From assembly GCF_000633595.2 (NCBI RefSeq), contig NZ_JIBU02000045.1:1-64000 (forward strand): DNA of 64,000 nt, in the 5' to 3' direction. Numbering within the stretch: position 1 is the first letter of the stretch; every line of letters starts with the position of its first letter. The translations under genes and the position numbers were made by a program. Below the pieces are notes generated by a model. That model ran no database searches, was not told where the DNA came from, and worked only from the letters and a program-made list of their open reading frames with translations. Origin of the DNA: Clostridium drakei. GTDB lineage: Bacteria; Bacillota; Clostridia; Clostridiales; Clostridiaceae. This document shows positions 8,827-17,751 of this stretch, piece by piece.

Positions 8827-11754
8827 ATGGAATTAGAAATAGGTAAAGTTTATGAAGGATTTAAATTAGTAGAGAAGAAGGATATTAATGAAATTAACTC
8901 TACAGGAATCTTATTTGAACATGAAAAAAGTGGAGCTAGATTATTTTACTTAAAAAATGAGGATGACAACAAAGTTTTTTCTATAAGTTTTAGAACGCCT
9001 CCAAAGGATAGCACAGGAGTTCCGCATATATTAGAACATTCTGTATTATGTGGTTCAAGAAAGTTTCCTTTAAAGGAGCCTTTTGTAGAATTAATCAAAG
9101 GTTCTATGAACACTTTTTTAAATGCATTTACATTCCCAGATAAAACTATGTATCCTGTAGCTAGCAGAAACAATAAAGATTTCTTGAACTTAATGAATGT
9201 TTATTTAGATGCAGTTTTTTATCCTAACATATATAAATACAAGGAAATTATGATGCAAGAAGGATGGCATTATGAGCTAGAGAACAAGGATGCAGAAATT
9301 TCATATAAGGGTGTTGTATATAATGAAATGAAGGGTGCGTTCTCATCACCTGAATCTATATTGTTTAGAAAAATTTCTGAGTACTTATTTCCTGACACAC
9401 AATATGGAGTTGAATCAGGAGGAGATCCAGATTTTATACCTAATTTAACACAGGAACAATTTTTAGCTTTTCATAAAAAGTATTATCATCCGTCTAATAG
9501 TTATATTTATTTATATGGTGACATGGACATTATTGAAAAGTTAAAGTTTTTAAATGAAGAATATCTTAAGGATTTCACAAAGGAAAATGTAGACTCAGAG
9601 TTATTATTTCAAAAGCCTTTTGAAAAGATTCATGAAAATACTATAAAATATCCTATATCCAGCACTGAAAAAGAAGAAGATAAGACATTTTTGAGTATGA
9701 ATTTCTCTGTTGGAAATGCTACAAACACTGAAATATATCTTGCTTTTGATATACTAGAACATTTACTTTTAGAAACACCTTCTGCACCATTAAAAAAGGC
9801 ATTGATTGATGCTAAAATAGGAAAAGATGTTTTTGGTTCTTTTGAAGGTGGCATTCTTCAACCTATGTTTAGTATAATTGTTAAAAATTCTAATGAAGAT
9901 CAAAAAGAAAAGTTTGTAAATATAGTTAGAGATACTTTATCTAAGCTTGTAAAGGATGGAATAGATAAAAAGCTTATAGAAGCATCTATAAATATAAAAG
10001 AGTTTCAACTTAGAGAGGCTGACTATCAAGGATATCCTAAAGGACTTATATACAGCATGAAGGCTATGGACAGCTGGCTATATGATGAAAAACCATGGAT
10101 TCACTTAGCATATGAAGATACTTTGAATAAAATAAAAACATCGTTACAAACAAGATATTTTGAAGATATTATAGAAAAGTATATATTGAAAAATAATCAC
10201 GGTTCTATTTTAATTGTAAAGCCAGCTAAAGGATTAGAAGAAGAGAAGGAAGCAGCAATAAAAAAAAGATTAAAGGAGTACAAAGAAAGGCTTTCAGATA
10301 AAGAAATAGAAGAACTTATTAATAATACTAACGCATTAAAGGAAAGGCAAGTAGCTCAAGATTCTCCAGAGAACTTAAAGAAAATACCACTTCTTTCAAT
10401 AGAAGATATTGATTTAAAAGCTAAAAAAATTAGTTTAATTGAAAAAGAAGAAAATGGAGTCAAAGTACTTTATCATCCTGAGTTTACTAATGGCATAATA
10501 TATATGAATATGTATTTTGATACAGAAGGTGTTAAGGAAGAAATGCTGCCTTATGTATCAATATTAAGTACTGTAATAGGAAAATTAAGTACTGAAAAAT
10601 ATCAGTATGAAGATTTAGTAAAAGAAATTAATATTTATACTGGTGGTATAAGGTATGCAGCAGAAACTTATGCTGAAAAAGGAGACTGTGATAAATTTTA
10701 TCCTAAGTTTGTTGTAAAATCTAAGGTGCTAACAGGTAATATATCTAAGCTAATAACTTTGCTTGGAGAAATAATAGGTTATACTAAGTATGATGACTAT
10801 AAACGTATTAAAGAGATAATTCAAGAAACAAAATCACGTTTAGAGATGATAATGTTTGAAAAAGGTCATATTGTATCAGCAAGTCATTTATTTTCCTATT
10901 TTTCACCTATGGGTAAATATGATGATATAATAAGCGGTTTATCATTTTATAAATTTATAGCTGATTTGGAGAAAAATTTTGATGAAAAAGCTGAAGAAAT
11001 CAGTAATAATTTAAAAGAGGTTGCTGAAACTATTTTTAATAAAAATAATTTAATAGTTAATGTTACTGCAGATGAAAAAGATTATGAAACTTTCGCAAAG
11101 GAGCTTCCTTTAGTTTGCCACGAAATTGGAGACAGTAGAATAACAAAAGTTGAATATAAATTTGAATTTGCACCTGAAAATGAAGGTTTGATGACTTCTG
11201 GAAAAGTTCAGTATGTAGCTAAGGCTTATAATTTTATAAAACTTGGATATTCATATACAGGAGGCCTATTAGTATTAAAGACTATAGCAAATTATGATTA
11301 TTTATGGAATAGAGTGCGTGTTCAAGGTGGCGCTTATGGAAGCTTTGCAGCATTTCAGAAAAATGGGAATATGTTCTTTACATCTTATAGGGATCCGAAC
11401 TTAAAAGAGACCATTAATGCTTATGATAATGCAGGAGAGTTTTTCAAAAAGTTTGATGCAGATGATAGGCAGATGACAAAATATATCATAGGAACAATAT
11501 CAGATTTAGATTTTCCATTAACTCCTTCTATGAAGGGAGAACGCGCAGCTGAACAATATATTAAGCATATTAAATATGAAGACATACAAAAGGAAAGAGA
11601 AGAAGTACTAAATGTTAAAATCGATGATATAAAAGGATTTGGAGAAATGATATCCAGTGCAATGAAAAAGAATTATGTATGTGTTATAGGTAATGAGGAA
11701 AAAATAAAACAGAATAAATCATTGTTTAATAATTTAGTGAATTTATTTGAATAA
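8827..11754 (+). CDS. M16C-family metallopeptidase (presequence-protease-like)
   Basis: The 975-residue protein is a full-length M16C peptidase of the PreP/Cym1/HypA type, which degrades short unstructured peptides inside a clamshell formed by two homologous halves. The inverted zinc motif HILEH (67-71) is followed by CGSRKFPLKEPF, and the distal glutamate lies in the VVYNEMKGAFSSPES region. The C-terminal half contains the family segment RVQGGAYGSFAAF with SYRDPNL, which helps bind substrate. An AAAGGAG site precedes the ATG. There is no secretion signal, so it acts in the cytoplasm. It probably forms an operon with the patatin-like gene. Confidence 0.93.
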   Translation: MELEIGKVYEGFKLVEKKDINEINSTGILFEHEKSGARLFYLKNEDDNKVFSISFRTPPKDSTGVPHILEHSVLCGSRKFPLKEPFVELIKGSMNTFLNAFTFPDKTMYPVASRNNKDFLNLMNVYLDAVFYPNIYKYKEIMMQEGWHYELENKDAEISYKGVVYNEMKGAFSSPESILFRKISEYLFPDTQYGVESGGDPDFIPNLTQEQFLAFHKKYYHPSNSYIYLYGDMDIIEKLKFLNEEYLKDFTKENVDSELLFQKPFEKIHENTIKYPISSTEKEEDKTFLSMNFSVGNATNTEIYLAFDILEHLLLETPSAPLKKALIDAKIGKDVFGSFEGGILQPMFSIIVKNSNEDQKEKFVNIVRDTLSKLVKDGIDKKLIEASINIKEFQLREADYQGYPKGLIYSMKAMDSWLYDEKPWIHLAYEDTLNKIKTSLQTRYFEDIIEKYILKNNHGSILIVKPAKGLEEEKEAAIKKRLKEYKERLSDKEIEELINNTNALKERQVAQDSPENLKKIPLLSIEDIDLKAKKISLIEKEENGVKVLYHPEFTNGIIYMNMYFDTEGVKEEMLPYVSILSTVIGKLSTEKYQYEDLVKEINIYTGGIRYAAETYAEKGDCDKFYPKFVVKSKVLTGNISKLITLLGEIIGYTKYDDYKRIKEIIQETKSRLEMIMFEKGHIVSASHLFSYFSPMGKYDDIISGLSFYKFIADLEKNFDEKAEEISNNLKEVAETIFNKNNLIVNVTADEKDYETFAKELPLVCHEIGDSRITKVEYKFEFAPENEGLMTSGKVQYVAKAYNFIKLGYSYTGGLLVLKTIANYDYLWNRVRVQGGAYGSFAAFQKNGNMFFTSYRDPNLKETINAYDNAGEFFKKFDADDRQMTKYIIGTISDLDFPLTPSMKGERAAEQYIKHIKYEDIQKEREEVLNVKIDDIKGFGEMISSAMKKNYVCVIGNEEKIKQNKSLFNNLVNLFE

Positions 11755-11775
11755 GTATTTTATATTGTGAATTTT

Positions 11776-11811
11776 AAGGAACTGTTACATTTCCTAGTGT
11801 GACTGTTCCTT
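11776..11811 (+). terminator. Probable weak terminator after the M16C gene
   Basis: An imperfect hairpin (AAGGAAC...GTTCCTT with an inner TGTTACA/TGTGACT-like stem) is followed by only a short T tract. Confidence 0.45.
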
Positions 11812-11886
11812 TGCATTGTAAAAGATGAAATAAAGCTGCTTTGTAAAAATTAATATACAGAATAATAAGACAATATAAAAATTTTA

Positions 11887-11934
11887 TTGAGGTATATTCA
11901 GAAATGTAGTATATTATATATGAAACCGGTAACA
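11887..11934 (+). promoter_or_regulatory. Candidate promoter and cre-like operator of the LacI-type regulator
   Basis: TTGAGG (11887-11892) and TATATT (11910-11915) are spaced 17 bp. Immediately downstream, ATGAAACCGGTAACA (11920-11934) fits the LacI/CcpA-family cre pattern WTGNAANCGNWNNCW at every position. A related site lies upstream of the purine nucleoside phosphorylase gene, so this is best read as the operator of the adjacent LacI-type protein (autoregulation). Binding by CcpA is the alternative. Confidence 0.55.
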
Positions 11935-12027
11935 TACTTTCTTTATGTATTTAAATTAAGCTTACTAATTACTTCATGGTAATTAAAAAAGTTTATAATT
12001 ATCCTATAGAAATGAGGAGAAATTAAA

Positions 12028-13050
12028 GTGCCAGCAACAATAAAAGATATTGCACAAAAGTCAGGAGTTTCATTAACGACAGTATCAAGGGTTTTGAATA
12101 ATTCAGGATATGTTAAGGAAGAAACTAAGAGAAAAGTTTTAAGTGCAATAAATGAATTGAATTATACTCCTAGCGCAATAGCTAGGAGTTTATCTAAGAA
12201 TAAAACTAATACTATAGGAGTAGTGATACCTGAAATAAATAACCAGTTTTATGGTGAAGTTATAAAGGGTATTAGCGAAGTTGCAGTTGAGTATAATCAA
12301 AATATAATACTATGTAATACTGATAATGATATAGAAAAAGAAGTAAAGGCATTAAAAGTACTTAAAGAGCAAAGAATACAAGGAATAATAATTGCACCAA
12401 CTTCTGTTGAAGATGATTTTAATAGTGAATATTTAATTACTATTGAGCAGCTAGGTATACCTATAGTATTAGCAGATGGACATGTAAAATATGCTGATTT
12501 TAGTGGAGCATTTGTGGATAATATTAAAGGTGCATATGAATCTACGGAGGCTTTAATAAAAGCTGGACATAAAAAAATTGCGATAATTACAGGAAGAATG
12601 AATTCTGACGCAGCACAAAATAGACTGATAGGATATAAAAAAGCTTTAGCTCTAAATAATATACCTTTTAATGAAAAATACGTATTTAAAGGTGATTATG
12701 GGGAAAAATTAGCTTATGAACTTACAAAAAAAATGTTGTTAATGCAGGATAGACCAACAGCAGTGTTTATTAGCAGTAATAAAATGACTATTGGATGTAT
12801 AAAAGCACTTACTGAAGAAGGATTAAAAATACCGAAAGATATGGCCTTAATTGGATTTGATAGAATTGATATTTTAAATTCCTTGGGAATGAATATCAGT
12901 TTTGTTGATGGGCCTACAACAGAATTAGGCAGTACAGCTATGAAAATTCTTATGGAAAATATAAAAAATATAGAACATTTTAAAGTGAAAAAGATTACAA
13001 TTGCGCCTAAATTAGTTCTAAAAGGATCAGAAAGATTCATAAAAAAGTAA
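12028..13050 (+). CDS. LacI-family transcriptional regulator, probable nucleoside-salvage repressor
   Basis: This 340-residue protein has a LacI-type helix-turn-helix at the N-terminus (TIKDIAQKSGVSLTTVSRVLNN, then the hinge region YTPSAIARSLSK) and a periplasmic-binding-protein-like effector domain from about residue 60 (TIGVVIPEINNQFYGEVIKGI). Family members usually repress nearby catabolic genes and release DNA on binding a sugar or purine ligand. Translation starts at GTG 12028 after AGGAG. Its neighbours downstream are purine nucleoside phosphorylase and a nucleoside ABC importer, and cre-like sites lie in front of this gene and of the phosphorylase gene. I infer a local regulator of nucleoside or ribose use; the ligand cannot be read from sequence. 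Confidence 0.85.
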   Translation: MPATIKDIAQKSGVSLTTVSRVLNNSGYVKEETKRKVLSAINELNYTPSAIARSLSKNKTNTIGVVIPEINNQFYGEVIKGISEVAVEYNQNIILCNTDNDIEKEVKALKVLKEQRIQGIIIAPTSVEDDFNSEYLITIEQLGIPIVLADGHVKYADFSGAFVDNIKGAYESTEALIKAGHKKIAIITGRMNSDAAQNRLIGYKKALALNNIPFNEKYVFKGDYGEKLAYELTKKMLLMQDRPTAVFISSNKMTIGCIKALTEEGLKIPKDMALIGFDRIDILNSLGMNISFVDGPTTELGSTAMKILMENIKNIEHFKVKKITIAPKLVLKGSERFIKK

Positions 13051-13065
13051 ATTATTAAAAAGTAT

Positions 13066-13131
13066 TTTACAAGTAATTAAAAAAATTTGATATAATAAAT
13101 TTTAGAGAATTTTTATGTGGAAGCGGTTACT
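13066..13131 (+). promoter_or_regulatory. Candidate promoter and cre-like operator of the phosphorylase gene
   Basis: TTTACA (13066-13071) and TATAAT (13091-13096, 19-bp spacer) are followed by GTGGAAGCGGTTACT at 13117-13131. It matches the cre/LacI pattern except at the first base and resembles the site at 11920-11934. Its place downstream of the -10 box suits repression. Confidence 0.5.
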
Positions 13132-13237
13132 CTTTATTGTGTAAATTTTAAAATTTATATTTTTAATATATAGATAAAGATATAATTTTTTAAAAATAAT
13201 TTTTAAATCAAATAGAGTTTAGGAGGTATAGTACAAT

Positions 13238-14056
13238 ATGACTTTGGAAGAAAACATAAAAGAAGCATCAAAGTATATACTGGAAAAAACAAAGCATAAA
13301 CCAGAAATAGCGCTTATTTTAGGTTCTGGTCTTGGTGCTTTAGCAGATGAAATAGAAAATGCAGAATACTATCCATACAGTGAGATTCCTAATTTTCCTA
13401 TTTCAACTGTTCAAGGACATGCTGGTCGATTAGTTGTAGGAAATTTAAAAGGAAAGACAGTTATAGCGATGCAAGGAAGATTCCATTATTATGAAGGATA
13501 TGCAATGCAAGAAGTTACATTTCCTATTCGTGTTATGAAGCTTTTAGGAATTGAAAAATTAATAGTTACTAATGCTGCAGGAGCCGTAAATGTGAATTAT
13601 AAGCCTGGAGACTTAATGCTTATAAAGGATCATATTAATCTATCAGGGAACAATCCTTTAATTGGGAAAAATTTAGATAGCTTTGGAACTAGATTTCCTG
13701 ATATGTCAGAAGCATATAATAAAGAACTAAGAGAAAAAGTAAAGAAGATATCTGAACAACTTAATGTACCACTTCAAGAAGGTGTGTATGCTTGCATGAG
13801 TGGACCAACTTATGAAACACCAGCTGAAATTAATATGATACGAGTTTTAGGTGGAGATGCTGTTGGAATGTCTACAGTGCCTGAAGTAATAATAGCTAAT
13901 CATAGTGGTATAAAAGTTATAGGAGTTTCTTGTATTACTAATATGGCTGCAGGAATACTAAAGCAGCCACTAAATCATAAAGAAGTAATGGAAACCTCAG
14001 AAATTACAAGAGAAAAGTTTGTAAAACTTATGAAAGGTATTGTAGAATCAATTTAA
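13238..14056 (+). CDS. Purine nucleoside phosphorylase (trimeric type)
   Basis: The 272-residue protein is a trimeric, mammalian-like purine nucleoside phosphorylase. It splits inosine or guanosine and their deoxy forms with phosphate into base and (deoxy)ribose-1-phosphate. Seen are the phosphate-binding GSGLGALAD near the N-terminus, the VQGHAGRLVVG and MQGRFHYYEGY segments, the SGPTYETPAE active-site loop, GMSTVPEVI, and the purine-binding SCITNMAAG. A GGAGG site precedes ATG 13238. It lies directly upstream of a nucleoside-type ABC importer, so uptake and first catabolic step are encoded together, probably under the LacI-type regulator next door. Confidence 0.95.
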   Translation: MTLEENIKEASKYILEKTKHKPEIALILGSGLGALADEIENAEYYPYSEIPNFPISTVQGHAGRLVVGNLKGKTVIAMQGRFHYYEGYAMQEVTFPIRVMKLLGIEKLIVTNAAGAVNVNYKPGDLMLIKDHINLSGNNPLIGKNLDSFGTRFPDMSEAYNKELREKVKKISEQLNVPLQEGVYACMSGPTYETPAEINMIRVLGGDAVGMSTVPEVIIANHSGIKVIGVSCITNMAAGILKQPLNHKEVMETSEITREKFVKLMKGIVESI

Positions 14057-14106
14057 AAAATATAATTTATGAAAAATTAAAATATCTTTTAATTGAAGGG
14101 AGGGCA

Positions 14107-14138
14107 CTGGTTACAATGTTATTAGGGTTGGTAACCAG
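14107..14138 (+). promoter_or_regulatory. Inverted repeat between a distant ribosome binding site and the importer ATPase start
   Basis: CTGGTTAC (14107-14114) and GTAACCAG (14131-14138) form a perfect 8-bp stem around 16 nt. The only strong ribosome binding site, GGGAGG (14099-14104), is over 40 nt upstream of ATG 14147; folding the stem would bring it near. The loop also contains ATG 14116, opening a 15-codon frame that ends at 14163, overlapping the ATPase start. The half sites resemble the GGTTAC part of the nearby LacI-type operators, so a DNA-level role is also possible. Confidence 0.5.
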
Positions 14139-14146
14139 AAAAATTA

Positions 14147-15685
14147 ATGGAAAAAGTAATTGAAATGGTTGGGATAACCAAAGTTTTTCCAGGAACTATT
14201 GCAAATGATAATGTAAATTTTGAATTGCTGCAGGGAGAAACACATGTATTATTGGGGGAAAATGGAGCAGGAAAAACCACACTTATGAACATACTTTATG
14301 GTTTGTATCAACCAGAAAAGGGTGAAATACGTGTAAATGGCAAAGAGGTAAAAATTACAAATCCCAATGATGCTATAAAGTTAGGTATAGGAATGGTGCA
14401 TCAACATTTTATGTTGGTTAGCAATTTTACAATAGCTGAAAATATTGTTTTAGGTATAGAACCTAAAAAAGGCTTAAAAATAGATATAACTAAAGCTTGT
14501 AAAGATGTAAAAGAAATTGCAGATAAATATGGCTTCAATATAAATCCAAAGGATATTATAGAAGATATTTCTGTAGGTCAACAGCAAAAGGTGGAAATAT
14601 TAAAGGCTTTATACAGAGGAGCGGATGTTTTAATATTGGATGAACCTACTGCAGTGCTTACTCCACAGGAAATAGAAGAATTGGGCGTTATTATAGATAA
14701 TCTTAAAGCAGAAGGAAAATCGGTAATACTTATAACTCACAAATTAAAAGAAGTTATGAAAATGAGTGACAGAGTAACTATAATAAGAAGAGGAAAAGTT
14801 ACAGGAACAGTTAACACTAAGGAAACTAATATAGATCAGTTAGCAGAACTTATGGTAGGTAGAAAAGTAACTTTGGTTGTTAATAAAAATGAAGCAAAAT
14901 TAGGTAAAGAAATTTTAAATATAGAAAACATAGAAGCAAAGGACCATAGAGGTATAATGGCAGTAAAGGGTGTAAGTTTAACGGTTAGAGCAGGAGAAAT
15001 AGTTGGTATAGCAGGAGTAGATGGAAATGGTCAAACGGAGCTTGTAGAAGTTCTAACTGGACTTAGAAAACCAGAGTCAGGAAATATAACATTGAATGGA
15101 ATAGATATATCTGGTAAATCTCCAAGAAAAATTGCAGACTCTGGTGTAGGACATATTCCAGAAGATAGGCAAAAAAGAGGACTTATACTACAATACTCTT
15201 TATTTGAAAATGCCGTACTTGGTACTTATCATAAAAAACCTTTTAGTAAGGGTATAGTAATGAATTACAATGAAATACGTAAGTATTGTAAAAACATTAT
15301 AGAAGAATTTGATGTAAGAACTCCAAATGAAGAAGTTACAGCAGCATCGCTCTCTGGAGGAAACCAACAAAAGCTTATAGCAGCAAGAGAAATAGCAAAG
15401 GACCCGGAACTTTTAATTGCATCTCAGCCAACAAGAGGCATAGATGTAGGAGCTATAGAATATATACACAAAAGATTGGTACAGGAAAGAGATAAGGGAA
15501 AAGCTGTACTTTTGATATCACTTGAGTTAGATGAAATATTAGCTTTATCAGATAAAATAGCTGTTATGTATGATGGAAATATAGTTGATATATTAGATAG
15601 AAAAGATGCAGATGAAAAGAAACTAGGAATTCTTATGGCTGGAGGAACCTTAGATAAGGAAAAGGAGGTAAAAACCGTTGAATAA
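14147..15685 (+). CDS. Nucleoside ABC importer, ATP-binding protein (double ABC domain)
   Basis: The 512-residue protein carries two tandem ABC domains, as in the sugar/nucleoside (CUT2/Nup) importers. Domain 1 has Walker A GENGAGKTT, signature ISVGQQQKVEIL and Walker B LILDEPTAVLT. Domain 2 begins around residue 250, has the usual altered Walker A (GVDGNGQTE), signature LSGGNQQKL and a degenerate Walker B ending SQPTRGID, normal for this class. It energises uptake through the two membrane proteins encoded next. ATG 14147 has no close ribosome binding site; see the inverted repeat entry. The gene overlaps the following permease gene by 8 bp, so the three form one operon. Confidence 0.92.
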   Translation: MEKVIEMVGITKVFPGTIANDNVNFELLQGETHVLLGENGAGKTTLMNILYGLYQPEKGEIRVNGKEVKITNPNDAIKLGIGMVHQHFMLVSNFTIAENIVLGIEPKKGLKIDITKACKDVKEIADKYGFNINPKDIIEDISVGQQQKVEILKALYRGADVLILDEPTAVLTPQEIEELGVIIDNLKAEGKSVILITHKLKEVMKMSDRVTIIRRGKVTGTVNTKETNIDQLAELMVGRKVTLVVNKNEAKLGKEILNIENIEAKDHRGIMAVKGVSLTVRAGEIVGIAGVDGNGQTELVEVLTGLRKPESGNITLNGIDISGKSPRKIADSGVGHIPEDRQKRGLILQYSLFENAVLGTYHKKPFSKGIVMNYNEIRKYCKNIIEEFDVRTPNEEVTAASLSGGNQQKLIAAREIAKDPELLIASQPTRGIDVGAIEYIHKRLVQERDKGKAVLLISLELDEILALSDKIAVMYDGNIVDILDRKDADEKKLGILMAGGTLDKEKEVKTVE

Positions 15686-16772
15686 TAATAAAATAAAACA
15701 GGCAGTGATAAATGTTATAAAAAGTTTAGCATTTCCTTTATTTTCAATAATTGTTTCATTTTTTGTAGCAGTATTTTTTGTAATGTGGTCAAAAGGATAT
15801 GGAATAGGAGATTACTTTACTGCACTAACAGATTTAATTGGAACTATAATAAATGGAAGTTTTGGAGATACTGCTAAAACTTTAGAAACAATGGTTTTTG
15901 TAACACCTTTAATATTTACAGGAGTAGCAAATGCTATTGCTTTTAAATGTGGACTATTTAATATAGGAGTTGAAGGACAATTTACAATGGGACTTATAGC
16001 AGCTGCCATAGTAGGTTTAATACCTGGATTAAGTCCATGGGTACATGTACCTCTAATAATACTTTCAGGTATTATAGGAGGAGGAATCTGGGGAGCAATA
16101 CCAGGTTACCTAAGAGCTAAGTATGGAACTAGTGAAGTTATAAATACGATAATGATGAATTACATAGCTTTAAATGTAGTTAATATTATAGTGCTTAGGA
16201 CTCCTATTGGTGTTGCATCAAAAGCATCTACACCAACTATACAAGCAAGTGCTCAACTTTTAAAGTTTACTGGAAGTAGTAGAGCAAATATAGGACTTAT
16301 ATTTGCGCTTATATGTGCTGTTTTTATATATTGGTTACTTTGGAAAACAACTATAGGATACGAGATAAGGGCAGTAGGTTTAAACCCATTAGGAGCAGAA
16401 TATGGTGGGATAAATGTAGCAAAGAATGCAGTACTAGCAATGGTTTTATCAGGAGCTATTGCAGGTATTGGTGGAGCTTGTCACTTGGCAGGAGTCATGT
16501 ATAATGCAACAGATTTAATGGCTAACATTGGATATGGATTTGATGGTATGGCAGTTGCTCTTTTAGCGAAGAGTAATCCAATAGGATGTATACCAGCGGC
16601 TATATTATTTGGAGCATTAAACAGCAGTTCAAGAATACTTCAATTGAATTCAATACCAAAGGAAATAGTTTATTTGATTCAATCAATTGTAATTATATTT
16701 GTAGCCACAGACTACATAGTTAAATACTTAGAGAATAGAAAGAGAAGAAAGGGGGTAATTGCAAATGGATAA
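15678..16772 (+). CDS. Nucleoside ABC importer, permease 1
   Basis: The 364-residue integral membrane protein belongs to the branched-chain amino acid/ribose/nucleoside permease family (NupP/YufP type), with about nine hydrophobic helices and the conserved cytoplasmic loop WKTTIGYEIRAVGLNPLGAEYGGI that docks the ATPase. Translation starts at TTG 15678 behind AAAAGGAGG and overlaps the ATPase gene end. It should pair with the next permease as a heterodimer. No substrate-binding lipoprotein of the BmpA family is encoded in this operon, although one is usually required. Confidence 0.9.
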   Translation: MNNNKIKQAVINVIKSLAFPLFSIIVSFFVAVFFVMWSKGYGIGDYFTALTDLIGTIINGSFGDTAKTLETMVFVTPLIFTGVANAIAFKCGLFNIGVEGQFTMGLIAAAIVGLIPGLSPWVHVPLIILSGIIGGGIWGAIPGYLRAKYGTSEVINTIMMNYIALNVVNIIVLRTPIGVASKASTPTIQASAQLLKFTGSSRANIGLIFALICAVFIYWLLWKTTIGYEIRAVGLNPLGAEYGGINVAKNAVLAMVLSGAIAGIGGACHLAGVMYNATDLMANIGYGFDGMAVALLAKSNPIGCIPAAILFGALNSSSRILQLNSIPKEIVYLIQSIVIIFVATDYIVKYLENRKRRKGVIANG

Positions 16773-17697
16773 GGTAACACTTATTATAATAATACTGGCA
16801 TCTACCCTAAGAATGGCAACACCTTTAATATTTGCAGGCCTTGGAGGTGTATTTTCAGAAAAATCAGGAGTTGTAAATATAGGACTTGATGGTATGATGA
16901 CAATAGGTGCTTTCTTCGCAGTTTTTGGTTCTTATGTTACGGGAAGTCCTATAATGGGAATTTTATTTGCAGCAATAGCAGGTGGACTTTTAGCTTTGAT
17001 ACATGCTTTTCTAAGTATAACTTTAAAAGCAGATCAAATAATATCAGGTACTGCTATAAATTTATTTTCAACAGCTTTTGCTAGTTTTCTTATATTTAAA
17101 ATATTTAAAAAAGGTGGTCAAACAGATATAGTAACAGGACTTCCTTATGCAATACCGGCAGCTGTAAAGGAGATTCCTGTAATAGGGCCATTTTTGGCAG
17201 GATTAAACTGGTTTGTAGTACTTGCCATAGTACTTGTATTTGTAGCAAACTTTGTATTGTTTAAAACTCCTATAGGACTTAGAATAAGAGCAGTAGGAGA
17301 ACATCCAAGTGCAGCAGATACATTAGGTATAAATGTTTATAAAATTAGATATTCTTGTGTAATACTTTCAGGAATACTTGCGGGTATAGGAGGAGCTGCT
17401 TTATCAATAGGTATGACTCCAGTTTATAAAGAAGGAATGGTGGCAGGACGTGGATTCATAGCACTAGCAGCTATGATATTTGGTAACTGGAAGCCAAAAG
17501 GAACTATGTGGGCATGTTTACTATTTGCTTTTGGTAATGCTTTAGAAATAAATGCTCAAAGCCTTTCGCTAAATATACCAACAGAAATTTATTCAATGAT
17601 ACCTTATATATTAACAATGCTTGCACTTGCAGGGTTTGTAGGAAAAACCACAGCACCAGCTGCAGATGGGGCACCATACGAAAAAGGACAAAGATAA
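16765..17697 (+). CDS. Nucleoside ABC importer, permease 2
   Basis: The 310-residue membrane protein is the smaller partner (NupQ/YufQ type). It shows eight or more hydrophobic segments and the loop FKTPIGLRIRAVGEHPSAADTLGI, the counterpart of the ATPase-docking loop in permease 1. I start at ATG 16765, which has AAGGGGG at proper spacing; an in-frame TTG at 16759 is too close to that site. It overlaps the previous gene by 8 bp and is followed by a strong terminator, closing the nucleoside-salvage operon. Confidence 0.9.
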   Translation: MDKVTLIIIILASTLRMATPLIFAGLGGVFSEKSGVVNIGLDGMMTIGAFFAVFGSYVTGSPIMGILFAAIAGGLLALIHAFLSITLKADQIISGTAINLFSTAFASFLIFKIFKKGGQTDIVTGLPYAIPAAVKEIPVIGPFLAGLNWFVVLAIVLVFVANFVLFKTPIGLRIRAVGEHPSAADTLGINVYKIRYSCVILSGILAGIGGAALSIGMTPVYKEGMVAGRGFIALAAMIFGNWKPKGTMWACLLFAFGNALEINAQSLSLNIPTEIYSMIPYILTMLALAGFVGKTTAPAADGAPYEKGQR

Positions 17698-17702
17698 AAA
17701 AT

Positions 17703-17750
17703 AATCCACATTGTGAATAATTAATTGCTCACAATGTGGATTGCTTTTTT
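17703..17750. terminator. Bidirectional terminator between the convergent importer and cstA genes
   Basis: A perfect 14-bp stem (17703-17716 with 17729-17742) with a 12-nt loop is followed by a T run on the plus strand. The minus-strand gene ends at 17752, so it may serve both sides. Confidence 0.9.
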
Positions 17751-17751
17751 A

